Virus record (IMG/VR): IMGVR_UViG_3300031963_000063
Coordinates: 21,487-85,486 of that record
Strand: one strand, 5' to 3'
Origin: a virus
Length of the DNA: 64,000 nt
A program made the translations under genes and the position numbers. The notes beneath the pieces are model-generated. The model was not told the origin of the DNA. It worked only from the letters and a program-made list of their open reading frames with translations, and ran no database searches. Positions 15,101-25,400 of the stretch are shown here, piece by piece; position 1 is the first letter of the stretch; each line of letters begins with the position of its first letter.

Positions 15101-16028
15101 TAGCACTAACAACGTCAACAAAACTACTAGAACTAGGTATACCACCAGTTCTCATTACCCAATTAATTGTGTCAGTTGATACTATAACAGAACCAATAGT
15201 ACCGACAAGTAAGTATAAATTATCGACATACGTTTGGTCATAATAGATATAATCTGTTGGAATAGTTCTAAGTTCCCAATGAATTGAATTAGTGGAAACT
15301 GAAACTCTACCAACATTACCAATATCATTTTCTTCTGTTGTCATTATATAAAGGCTATTTACATAATTAATACTTCTAATAGTAGAATTTGCTGAGAAAG
15401 CAGCACTTGATCTAGATTGCCAAAAAATTCCATTGGTAGATGTTACATACGCATTTAGTGGTCCAAATAAATGGTGAGATCCATTAAGATATGAGTAATC
15501 ATAATAATAGTAATTTATACTAGGTGGAGGTTGTAAAGTTCTTAAAGTCCAATGAATTGTATCTGTTGAAGTTACTGCAAAATTTCCACCACTAACGGTA
15601 TATCTACCAGTTGCAACATATACTCCACCACCAGCTCCAACGACGTAAACACCTTGAACTATTGTGGGGTCAACACCAGGATATCCTGGGACTGGATCAG
15701 ATGGAAAAGGTAAGGTGCGTATAGACCAAGTAATTGCATCAGTAGAAGCTAATAATAATCCAGAAAGAGAGTATACACCCAAATCCTGTTGCAAATATCC
15801 AGTGATAAAATAATCATTGGTAGATGCAATATTTGCAACATCTGTAAAACGTGGAGGAATCGTTCTTATTATCCATTGTTCTCCATCATAATTTGTGACG
15901 GATAAAACCAATTCTGAACCACTGGGATTCGGATAAGAGTTATTATCCAAATATGCTTTATTGACAGCATCATCTGGATTATCTACTACATATACTTCTG
16001 TGACTTTATTAGAATCTAGTCTAGCCAT
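12198..16028 (-). CDS. Glycine-rich fibre/adhesin protein with three predicted 7-bladed Asp-box propellers
   Basis: 1276 residues. Short N-terminal attachment region, then repeats of the form STDTIHWxLRT (a variant of the Asp-box SxDxGxxW). They fall into three blocks of seven Trp-marked blades, at about residues 52-382, 476-768 and 934-1229. Blocks 2 and 3 interrupt a glycine-rich domain (MGAGGGGAS, GSGGVGGNN, GSGGGGGGAES, ending GGNGGDGYIRITWW) like the polyglycine adhesin domains of phage fibres. Probably a host-binding distal tail protein. First of three tandem paralogues (12198-21689). Confidence 0.75.
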   Translation of the reverse strand: MARLDSNKVTEVYVVDNPDDAVNKAYLDNNSYPNPSGSELVLSVTNYDGEQWIIRTIPPRFTDVANIASTNDYFITGYLQQDLGVYSLSGLLLASTDAITWSIRTLPFPSDPVPGYPGVDPTIVQGVYVVGAGGGVYVATGRYTVSGGNFAVTSTDTIHWTLRTLQPPPSINYYYYDYSYLNGSHHLFGPLNAYVTSTNGIFWQSRSSAAFSANSTIRSINYVNSLYIMTTEENDIGNVGRVSVSTNSIHWELRTIPTDYIYYDQTYVDNLYLLVGTIGSVIVSTDTINWVMRTGGIPSSSSFVDVVSANNQAFALSSFNTTSVHSSTDTIHWGLKTTINIGTFTYFSDLHYSNSKNILLLNGSSTPLQTGKIVTSNIASKKWVPKKGTTESARGSVLYDIPGSYTFNIPRSASTLYIEAMGAGGGGASASVGASFFGSYAGAGGGSGAYESYIIDRDLYGLDWLNLTVGSGGVGGNNRGVSISTDGIIWTQGRSGLATNSATLSAISYSSNMKFIIGGPFGPITSTNGINWSLRTLAGNEVSKVFNSKLSSISMLSTSFLNRHLATSTNGIQWSLRTLGSNVSGNVTSISEGTNTTGTVYLVATTSGGYVTSTNTIHWTNRTVGASIGVNSTFLAFKDSLFILGNSSLIRSSTDAIHWTARTSGTINTINNITASSFTSAFKYFASFTQTTNQFIVSTDGIQWSLRTVPGFTGVTNIVNSISSNLYIAGNSLGQLATSTDTIHWSNRTALFATKSITSIDSDGTTIAAVGGINGNGGSGGNTSINFVYKHSQLGTTTASIIITSGSGGVAAAGGGGAGAIITPTGKKGFLISRSGQGGVSPSSSAGAGSNIAGTFSYISTGGAGGGWGSARGGSAGIIAYNDQTSRVSLGGTADLSINQKAQLSQTLNAPSAISLSSVMYIGSGGGGGGAESRGPHTWHTRTLSFNSHGSIEISNTSGRYFVGSINGGYYYAVNSSPVQSSDWTLTYVFGGGDVLLYAPPAGAPFDIVAFNNAGGLAVSTNSGVNWSVRTVPSAGLIIYSVAYNNLVTEKWVAALTGSNRLASSTDTIHWTLRTGAHTPPYYKVRASVGTAHRYITAGTAARVSVSSDAIHWVLRTSGIPTTNELRSLVINESSNIFITGGGNGFLASSTDTIHWQLRTAATVQPIYSINYMSGYYALTAASGVLRVSTDLIVWRGIWNNTFNDIMDTAMANNKLYAVGLSGFYSFADTSPAYGAGNGGSGTGGGGGGGGGYAPEEDFFGLGGNGGDGYIRITWW

Positions 16029-16048
16029 TTATGTTTATCCATATAAAA

Positions 16049-16056
16049 TATTTATT
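16049..16056 (-). promoter_or_regulatory. Late-type promoter box before the 1276-aa gene
   Basis: AATAAATA on the minus strand, 20 bases before the ATG at 16028, overlapping the last codons of the upstream paralogue. 7/8 to TATAAATA. Confidence 0.4.
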
Positions 16057-18874
16057 ACCACCAGGTAATTTTTACATATCCATCACCACCTTTCCCACCA
16101 ATACCAACTGTCTCTCGATTAGCAGCGCCACCTCCTCCACCACCACCTCGAATACCATCAGCACCTCTTCCTGCTGAAAGTTTTAATTGACCGATAGAGG
16201 GAAAACCTCCTCCAGAATCAGAAGCATACACAACATCATTAAATTTATATCCATATGTAAGTCCATAAATTCCAGTTGAAGTATTAGATGTCCTCAATGT
16301 CCACACAATACTATTCGTTGAAGTGATTATTCTACCATCACTATCACCTATAATAAATAATGAATTTCCATATGAAATTGCACGAACATCACCAGTTAAT
16401 CCAGGAGTTGTTCTAAGTTCCCACCAAATTGAATTAGTGGAAACCGAAACTCTACCGGCATTGCCACCAATAAACAAAAGATTACTAGTAGTATTGCTTA
16501 CAGTAGAAATAATATTAGTATAATAAACTGTGTATATTGCTGTAGAAAAAGTTCCAATAGTTCTTAATGACCATTGAATAAGATTTGTAGACGCTCGTAG
16601 TCCCCCATTTGCGCCTGCAATCATATATCTAGCACCATCAGTAAATGCACCAGTACCAAGAGAAATAACAGAAGATTCACCACCACCAGATGTTCTAAGA
16701 GTCCAATGAATTGTATCTGTTGAGGTTGTTGTTGCTGAAAGACCAGTGGCAATAAAAGTATTGAGTGCAGAGTTATAATCAATACTATTTAATGCTCCAA
16801 GAGCCCCAGTTCTGTATGTCCAAGTAATTGTGTCTGTTGAAGTTAGTATATATCCACCAATGGCACTTGGAACAAAAGATCCTACTGCAACATATTTACC
16901 TTGACCAAAAGTTATACCTTCTGTTTTAACTGCCGCAGAAGGCACTGTTCTCAAAATCCAAGTAATTGTGTTTGTTGAAGACGCTATATATTTACCACCA
17001 ACTAAATAAATGTTACTAAAATCAAAATATTTAATAGTCAACATTGTATCATTAGAACCAAAACCAGAAGTTCTTAAAGTCCAAGACCAAGTATGTGTAT
17101 CATATGAGACTCCACCTCCACCTCCACCTGGACCATAAGGAATACCTGGATAAGCATATATGATATCTGGATTATTTTGCAAAGGTGTTCCACCAGATGA
17201 TGATGTTGTCATACCGTACATATTAATAGATCCTCCAGCACCTCCAGAGAAAGATGTACCTGCAGCACCATTTCCACCAGGAGTGGGTTGAAATCTTAAT
17301 GATTGGGTTGTTGCGGTATTACCAACACCATGACTATTAAATTGAACACTTGCACTAAGTCCTGATTGGTTTAAAAAAACAAAATTTCCTTCAAGTAGAC
17401 TACTTAAAGAAGCACCCGCAGAAACAGATGGATAATTGAAATTCGATTGAACAGTCCCTTTCGCAGAAATTTGACAATTAATATTACCTGGACCAGTCCA
17501 GGAAACAATTGTTGATCCTCCGTTACTACCAACAATAGTATTAAATGAAGCCCCAGTTCCACCTGCACCAACTTGAACAAATATATTTTCTGAAGTTATA
17601 AGTCCCGCGGGAACATACCAAGAAGTATATGCACCACTAGCACCACCCAATCCAGAAAGTAAACCATAAGATACAAGAACAGTTGTCGCAGATGCAAGAT
17701 ATACATTACCATTAACTATTACAGAATCAGAAATATTCTCAGCTGTTCTACTAGTTCTTCTAGTCCAAACAATACTGTCAGTTGAACAAGATATAACACC
17801 ATTCGCACCTGCGATACCAATATATTTTCCATTATAAAAAGAAGTATTCAAAAATTGAGCAGAACTGGTTCTTAAAGTCCAATGAATCGAATCTGTAGAT
17901 ACATCGGTCTCAACGGGACCTCCACCTCCAGTAAGAGCAAAGTATAAATTCGGGCCCTCAAGATAATTAATATCGGAGTAATTTCCAAAACTAATGGCTC
18001 CCGTTCTAGATGACCAGTGTATGGTATCTGTTGATGCACTTATGAGTTTTGAATTCCCTACAATGAAAAATGTATTATTGGCATAATATGTTTTACTAAT
18101 AGTATTTTGATTACCTGCAGTTCTTAAAGTCCATTGAATTGCATTTGTTGATACAGCTACTCCACTGGTAGTTGCAGTGCTAACATGGGCTAGATAATAA
18201 TTAGTTCCACCAACATTTCCAAAAGCAAACTCAAGAGCACCATCTGACGTTGGAATAGTTCTTAGTGTCCATACAATTCCATTAGTAGAAGTTTGAGTAT
18301 AAGGAAGAGATGTAGCTTTGGAGCTCAATAAATAAAGACCATTAAAATATCTTAAATGACGAACTGAATGATTAACTCCACCAGTAAGTTGTGTTCTTCG
18401 ATTCCAAATAATACCATCAGTTGATTGTACTACATACGCAGGAAATCCAAGAGCTGCTGTTAGGATATTATTTTCATCTTTCACAATAGAATATTTGTCA
18501 GCAGAAGATCCAGATGTAGTGGTTGTTCTTAAATACCAAGTAAAAGTTGATTCATCTAGATTTTGCCCAGCACCACCGCCTCCACCAGCACCATAAAGTT
18601 CAAAATAAAATAAGTTTGCATTTTTTGGTTTTGGAAAACCTACGGCTGCGGGTGGTGGTACAGGAGATCCAAATTCTGCAGTACCAGAAAGTTCTTCCCA
18701 TGATGTTGATACTCCATCAGTGCTAACAAGAAATTTTCCAGAATTTCCAGTTTGTGTGGGTAAACTTACTCCACCCGTTAGGTTAGCATCAACATATTGC
18801 TTATTTAAAACATCATAGGTATCAAAAATTGTAGTTGTAATTCCAGAAATAAAATTAGATCCTGCTGTTGTCAT
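16055..18874 (-). CDS. Glycine-rich fibre/adhesin protein with two predicted 7-bladed Asp-box propellers
   Basis: 939 residues, good GGAGG site before ATG 18874. After an N-terminal region (FDTYDVLNKQYVD) the Gly-rich domain opens with FELYGAGGGGGAGQ. It is interrupted by block 1 (about 110-405, seven W-marked repeats), resumes with LGGASGAYTSWYVPAG and GPGGGGGGVSY, is interrupted by block 2 (about 595-890, seven repeats), and closes GIGGKGGDGYVKITWW. Same plan as the neighbours, so derived by gene duplication. Role inferred: receptor binding. Confidence 0.75.
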   Translation of the reverse strand: MTTAGSNFISGITTTIFDTYDVLNKQYVDANLTGGVSLPTQTGNSGKFLVSTDGVSTSWEELSGTAEFGSPVPPPAAVGFPKPKNANLFYFELYGAGGGGGAGQNLDESTFTWYLRTTTTSGSSADKYSIVKDENNILTAALGFPAYVVQSTDGIIWNRRTQLTGGVNHSVRHLRYFNGLYLLSSKATSLPYTQTSTNGIVWTLRTIPTSDGALEFAFGNVGGTNYYLAHVSTATTSGVAVSTNAIQWTLRTAGNQNTISKTYYANNTFFIVGNSKLISASTDTIHWSSRTGAISFGNYSDINYLEGPNLYFALTGGGGPVETDVSTDSIHWTLRTSSAQFLNTSFYNGKYIGIAGANGVISCSTDSIVWTRRTSRTAENISDSVIVNGNVYLASATTVLVSYGLLSGLGGASGAYTSWYVPAGLITSENIFVQVGAGGTGASFNTIVGSNGGSTIVSWTGPGNINCQISAKGTVQSNFNYPSVSAGASLSSLLEGNFVFLNQSGLSASVQFNSHGVGNTATTQSLRFQPTPGGNGAAGTSFSGGAGGSINMYGMTTSSSGGTPLQNNPDIIYAYPGIPYGPGGGGGGVSYDTHTWSWTLRTSGFGSNDTMLTIKYFDFSNIYLVGGKYIASSTNTITWILRTVPSAAVKTEGITFGQGKYVAVGSFVPSAIGGYILTSTDTITWTYRTGALGALNSIDYNSALNTFIATGLSATTTSTDTIHWTLRTSGGGESSVISLGTGAFTDGARYMIAGANGGLRASTNLIQWSLRTIGTFSTAIYTVYYTNIISTVSNTTSNLLFIGGNAGRVSVSTNSIWWELRTTPGLTGDVRAISYGNSLFIIGDSDGRIITSTNSIVWTLRTSNTSTGIYGLTYGYKFNDVVYASDSGGGFPSIGQLKLSAGRGADGIRGGGGGGGAANRETVGIGGKGGDGYVKITWW

Positions 18875-18890
18875 TTTTTACTTTTCCTCC

Positions 18891-21689
18891 TTATACCCAA
18901 CTGATACGAACATATCCATCACCACCTTTTCCACCAATACCAAAAAGAGTAGAACCACCATTATAACCACCCCCTCCTCCACCAGAACCACGTTTTCCAT
19001 CTCCACCATCACCAACAAGTCCCCTTTTTGGTGATGTTAATAATACATTTGAATTTGCACTTAGAAAAAGATCTTGAGAGAATAACAAAGAACTACATGA
19101 ATTAACAGTTCCAGACGTCCTTCGTATCCAATGAATTGTATCTGTTGAAATACATAAAAACCCACCCCCACCTCCGATTAAATGAGTAATATTTCCAAAA
19201 GTATATCTAATAGGTCCAGAAGTAATGGTAGTGGTTCTTAACCTCCATTCAATTCCATTCGTAGAACTAAAGAGTTGTTGTCCAACAGTGGTCCCAATAT
19301 TAAAAATTCCGTTACCAATATTAATGTCTTCGAGAGTATTTAGTGTTCCAACCGTTCTTAGTGTCCAATGTATTGTATTTGTTGAAACAATTAATACTCC
19401 ATTTGCACCAATAACATAATAATTTGAATTATGATATAATATCTCTTTAAGAGAACCAACAAAATTAGATGTTGTTCTAAAAGTCCAATGTATACTATCC
19501 GTAGAGTGATTTAAAATAAACGGTGATCCTCCCCCATATATGAATTCATTATTACCATATTTGATAGTAACTGCAATGCGACTGTCTGCTGTACCAACTG
19601 TCCTTCTTTCCCAAGTAATTAAATCTGTAGATGCTAGTATTCCAGTTTGGGATGTACCAGCAGATATAACATATATACCATTTCCATAAGCAATATCGTG
19701 GATTAAATTACTAGTGCTTATGTTAGAAAGTGGTAAAGGTAAAAGAGTCCACGATATTCCATTAGTGGAACTATGTAGCATTCCATTCTGTGTACAAATA
19801 AAATAATTATCATTTAAATATCTCATTTTACTTACTGAGGTTGATCGAAGTCCAACTGTTCTGAGAATCCAATAAGATGCATCAATAAGAGTAGCCCCGC
19901 CACCATTTGCCCCAGAAGAAACAGGATAACCATTAACTATAGGAGAATTAGCATTAGTGTAATTTCGAGAAGCAGTATTAATGTTACTGCCATAAAGAGA
20001 TGATACTCCACCAGTACAACCAAAAAATCTAAATTCATCAATAGTAGAACTTAGAGGTAACACAATTGGGGGAGATGCATATCCACCACCACCTCCTGTA
20101 GACATTGATTGATAATGATCTAAAGATGATGGGGCAGTCCATTCTGTATTATTAAATAGTTCTCCAAGAGTTGTTCCTGGTATGGGTATTAATCCTGGTC
20201 CTCCTCCACCTCCTGGGGCTGCATATAAATAACCAGTATTTGCGGAAGGTTCAATACCTCCCGCACCTCCGAGCAAATCACCGTTGGTAGATCCACCTTT
20301 TCCACCATTTAATGTTAAAATACTAGTATCACCATTCCAAGAAACTGTAGTATTACCACCATCTGTTGCAGCAGTGCCACCAGATCCAACCGTTACTGTT
20401 AAATCAGTTTGAATAAAACTACTTGGAATTTTCCAGGTGGCAGTTGCTCCACCTCCTCCACCTCCGCCAGCAAATCCAGAAATCAATGTATATGATGGTG
20501 AGTAACCAATCAATTGCCCTGTATTAGCAAAAAAACTTCCATTTAAGTATCTAATACTACCAGCACTACTATTGGTTCCAACAATACCTCTTTGAAACCA
20601 AACAATACCATCAGTTGAAGTTCTCACTCGACTATAGCTTGAATCAGCAGTAGTCGCAGCAAATATATTTTCTCCAAAATCAACACCACTAAGAACTACT
20701 GCTGTTCCAATAGTTCTTAGAGACCATATTACAGAATTAGTTGAAGTATGTAACCCATTAGACCCGACAACTACGTATATTCCATTTCCATATGCAACAT
20801 CATACAATGATGGTGATCCAGAAAGAATATTATTAGTCCAATTAATACTATCTGTAGATGTTGCAACTTGACCAAGATTTGCTATTAAAATAAGACCTGT
20901 TGCAAATTCACTTGGATAATATCTAATCCTAAGGATATTCTGAGCACCAGATATACCACTAGTTCTGGATCTCCAATGAATCGCATCAGTAGAGACAGAA
21001 ACAGCACCAGCAGAACCAGATATGACATATAAATTTGGAGATGGTGTACCAAATTCTGTGGCAGAAAATATAGTAGTAGAAATTAATCCAACTGTTCTTG
21101 CAGTCCAATTAATTGTGTCAGTTGAACTTGAAAGGATTCCATTGCCGCCAACGCCACCAATAATATATTTTTGTGCAATTGTTGGTATAGATGCAAGACC
21201 AACAGCATTACCTAAAAGAGAATTACCTACGGTTCTTGCTATCCATTGAATACCATTTGTTGACACACGCAACATTCTTGTACTCCCAGCAAACATATAA
21301 ATTCCACCATTTTGAATGTACAAAAATTCCCAAATTGTACTGCCCGCACCAGAAGTCCTAAAAGACCAGACAGAACCAATCTTATAATTACTTGGATTAG
21401 AACTGCCACTGGCACCGCCACCCCCAGCACCAGTAGCCGAAATTGTTACGAGTTCCGCATTTGATGGTATAGTAAAATTGTAAGTTCCTGCGGCATCATA
21501 TTCCACATAACCAGAAAGTGGTTCCCAAGAAACTACACTACCATTTGTAAATAAAGACTCATTTTCATTTGATATTACCCCAGGAATTACAGTTGCTCTG
21601 TCATCAACATATTGTTTATAGACAGCATCAGTTGATGAAGTTGCTGTCGTAATTCCCGTAATCTGATCTGATTTTATTTCGACTGCCAT
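18891..21689 (-). CDS. Glycine-rich fibre/adhesin protein with two predicted 7-bladed Asp-box propellers
   Basis: 932 residues. N-terminus with YKQYVDDRA, then AAGTYNFTIPSNAELVTISA and GAGGGGASGS, the start of a Gly_rich_2-like domain. Propeller-like blocks of seven STNGIQW-type repeats at about 105-406 and 606-890 interrupt it. The chain closes GGGGGGYNGGSTLFGIGG then GDGYVRISW. Ribosome site GGAGA precedes ATG 21689. Upstream gene ends 2 bases before. Confidence 0.75.
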   Translation of the reverse strand: MAVEIKSDQITGITTATSSTDAVYKQYVDDRATVIPGVISNENESLFTNGSVVSWEPLSGYVEYDAAGTYNFTIPSNAELVTISATGAGGGGASGSSNPSNYKIGSVWSFRTSGAGSTIWEFLYIQNGGIYMFAGSTRMLRVSTNGIQWIARTVGNSLLGNAVGLASIPTIAQKYIIGGVGGNGILSSSTDTINWTARTVGLISTTIFSATEFGTPSPNLYVISGSAGAVSVSTDAIHWRSRTSGISGAQNILRIRYYPSEFATGLILIANLGQVATSTDSINWTNNILSGSPSLYDVAYGNGIYVVVGSNGLHTSTNSVIWSLRTIGTAVVLSGVDFGENIFAATTADSSYSRVRTSTDGIVWFQRGIVGTNSSAGSIRYLNGSFFANTGQLIGYSPSYTLISGFAGGGGGGGATATWKIPSSFIQTDLTVTVGSGGTAATDGGNTTVSWNGDTSILTLNGGKGGSTNGDLLGGAGGIEPSANTGYLYAAPGGGGGPGLIPIPGTTLGELFNNTEWTAPSSLDHYQSMSTGGGGGYASPPIVLPLSSTIDEFRFFGCTGGVSSLYGSNINTASRNYTNANSPIVNGYPVSSGANGGGATLIDASYWILRTVGLRSTSVSKMRYLNDNYFICTQNGMLHSSTNGISWTLLPLPLSNISTSNLIHDIAYGNGIYVISAGTSQTGILASTDLITWERRTVGTADSRIAVTIKYGNNEFIYGGGSPFILNHSTDSIHWTFRTTSNFVGSLKEILYHNSNYYVIGANGVLIVSTNTIHWTLRTVGTLNTLEDINIGNGIFNIGTTVGQQLFSSTNGIEWRLRTTTITSGPIRYTFGNITHLIGGGGGFLCISTDTIHWIRRTSGTVNSCSSLLFSQDLFLSANSNVLLTSPKRGLVGDGGDGKRGSGGGGGGYNGGSTLFGIGGKGGDGYVRISWV

Positions 21690-21690
21690 T

Positions 21691-22434
21691 TCAGATCTCC
21701 TTCAATTTTTTCTCTAACTCATCTATTCTTAAATTTTGTTCTTTAATAGCTTCGATTAAAAGTGCAACTAGGTTACCATAAGCAACTGATTTTACTTCGT
21801 AGTCAGGTGCTGGTCCTTTAGGATAAACAATATCTGGTATTACTTTTTCTACTTCTTGTGCAATAACACCGATTTGATGCTCCCCATTATCAATACGATC
21901 ATATTCAACACCACGTAAAGATAAAACTTTTCCAAGAGCATCTGAAATTGTTTCAATATTAGTTTTTAATTTTTCATCAGAGTTTGCAGTTACAGTTCCT
22001 GCCGCGACAAGATTTCCGGTTGATGGATTAAATGTAAGTTTTGTTGATGAAACATATAAAGAAGAGGCAGTTCCTGAAGTAGTATCTTGAAATGCTATGA
22101 AACGAGATGCATTTGTGGTTGTATCATCAGAAATTGTAACAGATCCTCCACCGCCACCACCGGTAGCACTTATAGAAATATTTGCCGTACCTCCAGCAAG
22201 AGTTGCCGTTACACCCGATCCTATAAAATTAAGCACGGTAGCAGTCCCTAAAGAAGATCCTTCTTCTTGCACTGTGAGAGAACCGCCACCGCCAGATATA
22301 CCCGTTAATTGAGAACCATCTCCTCTGTAAGAAGAAGCAGTAATAATTCCAGAAGCATTTATAGATGCTATGGTAAGTCCTGCATCAACAGTAGCAGACC
22401 CATAAATTCTTGTTCCAGATTTAAGTTTTGCCAT
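21691..22434 (-). CDS. Short tail fibre with C-terminal S74 intramolecular chaperone
   Basis: 247 residues. N-terminal strand-rich repeats with YRGDGSQLTGI and the VQEEGSSLGTAT module shared with the larger fibres, Gly-rich linker, then the Peptidase_S74 domain from about 150: NSDEKLKTNIETISDALGKV, GVIAQEVEKVIPDIV, and a terminal coiled coil (LRIDELEKKLKEI). In this family the Ser and Lys near the domain start (S-D-E-K) cut the chaperone off after it has trimerised the fibre. Sits beside the Asp-box adhesins, perhaps as their stalk. Confidence 0.8.
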   Translation of the reverse strand: MAKLKSGTRIYGSATVDAGLTIASINASGIITASSYRGDGSQLTGISGGGGSLTVQEEGSSLGTATVLNFIGSGVTATLAGGTANISISATGGGGGGSVTISDDTTTNASRFIAFQDTTSGTASSLYVSSTKLTFNPSTGNLVAAGTVTANSDEKLKTNIETISDALGKVLSLRGVEYDRIDNGEHQIGVIAQEVEKVIPDIVYPKGPAPDYEVKSVAYGNLVALLIEAIKEQNLRIDELEKKLKEI

Positions 22435-22437
22435 TTT

Positions 22438-25400
22438 TTATGCCTGTGCCTCCGTCCAGGAAATTCTACATGCAAGGTTCTTACTACCATTAGGTTCCAA
22501 GTTAGTGGCCGCAATAAGAAGAATATCTGGTCCAACTGGATAACCAGGATTTACTGATCCTACGTCACCATTACCACTAAGAATTGAAGTTCCAAGATCA
22601 CGAACTTTTTCTAGGTTAAATGAAGTTGCCGAAAAGTTGCTACCACCGGAGTTTTCTGTATAGAAACCAAAAATTCTATCTCCACCGGTAAATGCACCGG
22701 TGGCATTTACCGCAGTAGCTGCATACGATTGAGTGCCATTGAAATAAACTACTTGAGCAAGAGAACCCGAACCAACAGGAACCGTTTGCCAATCTGAAGG
22801 TAATGTTAAATCACCACCAGTCATGGTTTGAGGATTCAAAATTCCCTGTATAAGAAACTGTCCTTGAGAATAAACTCCCATACCAGATAATGTTAATTGC
22901 ATTCTATTTACAATTTCTCTAACACCAAAATTCTTTCCGACACCAAAATCAACAGAAGGTGCGATACGAATTGCTAGAAGTGGTTTAGTAGTACCAGCAT
23001 CAACTCTCAAATATCTATTCATACCAGCAGTGAATAAGATCGCCTTATCATCATCATATCTACCATCCATAATAACCGAAACACCCCAATGACTAACAAC
23101 TGGAGCACATGTACAATGCAAATATTGAACATTAACTTGTGCTGTTCCCGAAGCAGATGATTGCACACCAGGATCTGGAGTAAACGTATAGTTTGCTGTT
23201 CCTCCAGAAAGTGTATATGCGGATGAACTAAAATTACCTTGTGTGGAAATACCAGCAACACTATAACTAGTCCTTCTAGTTAGTCCAGTAAGTGGGTAAC
23301 CACGGACACTAGCATTATATGCACCAATTCCAGTATATTGAACAAGTTCAGAATTGGTAGAGTCCTGAATCATTACAAATCCAGCTGTGGGCCAATTCAA
23401 AGCGTTGTCAATGAACAATGTTGTATCATTGGAATTTAAAGCAGATCCTCTAGATGCACCGCTACCAGAAACTAATCTACTAAAAGGTCCTTGATTGATT
23501 GCTTCAAATCTACCAGGAATATTTCCAGAACGCATATACGCAGCAGTATTTACGTTATTATTTGGCATCTTATGGCAGTAAATAATATCCCCATTTACAG
23601 CACGAAATCCAAAACGAATAAAACCAGCTCCATACCAGGTATAATCAATGTATGCCATCTGCATCTTGGAAATTTGCAGATTATACCCACTTGGTCCAGA
23701 TCCATCCATCTTATCCATGTTCCACTGGTTTTGTGGTACACGATAATTTTGTGTTTTTAAATATTTTACAGGTCTTGATGGATTAGGACCGATGTATGCT
23801 GGGTTGATTCTAAGTGTAACATCATCTGTAATTTGTGCTATTTCATAAGATTGACCTTTAATAATAATTTTTTCCCCAACAACTAATTGCTCTCTAAATT
23901 TTGTATTAGTTCCTGTAACAGATCCACTATTTTGAGTTACTGTGAGAAGACCAAATAATTCTTTAACAGAATCTCTTCTACAAGCGTATAAAGTTGCTCC
24001 ATCAAATTCAAAAAAGAATCCATTCTGTTCATCAAATAAACCAGTTCTAACAGATGCACCCCTCCATGCAGTAACAGTAACTAAAGCATTTACTCCACCA
24101 GGAGATGTATCTGTTGGTACTCCAGATGCGGTATAGGTAAATGTTTTTTCACCAGTGACGGTTTGTACGGTAAAACTTCCATTATATAAATTGCTATCCG
24201 TAGATCCATTAGAAGATTCAATACCTTCGATTAAAACAGTAACTCCGACTTGAACATTATGTGGTTGTATAGTTGTTAATGTGATAGTATTTCCAGATGC
24301 AGATATCGCAGCAATATCATAGGTTGGAGTAAATTTTGCCCCAGTAGAAAATTGCATTGCCTTACCAGACTGATAACGAAAATATCTTCTGGTCTGACGA
24401 ATTTGTTGAACTCCAGTTACATTATTGCCAGTGGTTATTAATACTCCACCATCTGTTGCTCTATGCTGTTGATATCCTTCTGGTGCAGTATATAATAAGG
24501 CGTTTGCAAAATTTGTACCTGATGCAAGAGACCCCGTTGGAGCAACATTAACTGGAAATACAAATGTTGTTGGTGATTCTACAGTTTTGATAACCCATGA
24601 TCCATTTGGTGCGTTAGTTGTTGCAGTTACTCCAGAAATCATAATTGGTGTGCCGGGGTATAAACCATGGGCTGCTGCAGTAGTGACTGTAATATCAGTC
24701 CCATTATAAGTCATAGCAGAAGCAGAAACCGCAAGTGGAATTCTTGCTCCAGGAAATATACCACCAGCTGCAACTACAGTATAACCAGTATCTAAAACAG
24801 ATCCATTTACTTGACCTTTTGCATAATAATTAAATTCTGTTGCGTTAGCTGAAGCAGTAATCAAATATGTTCCATCTGCACGTTCATTCAAAGAATCTTG
24901 TACAGACACAACGTCTCCCACTACTAATCCATGATTAGTAGAAGTAGTTACAGTCATTAAAGATTTTGTGGCATTATTACCAACAATTGAAACAATATCA
25001 AGTGCTACTCCACCACTCCCCTTTGCATAAAAAGATGGATAATTTTGTACAAGTGCCAAGGATTCCCACTTTGATGGTTGCACAGAATACTCAAAGTCAG
25101 TATCAATCAATGTTTGAGGAGTTGATACCCTCATTTTTGATACTGGATCCGTAAAAGTCTCTGAAGGAGTAAATTTCTCATCATATTCATCTACGATAAT
25201 TTGAAGTTTATCATTGGCACTCATCGATGTTGTATTATAAACTAAATCAATCGTAGTTGTATCTCTTGCTCCAGTTACAACTTTACTATCCGCATCCTGA
25301 GTAACTCCCTGTGCATAGTTAGATGAGTTTACTGAATAAGCAGTTGCCCCCAAATTAGAATCTGAAAAATTATAAATTACTGTATTGGTCGTGACATTTG

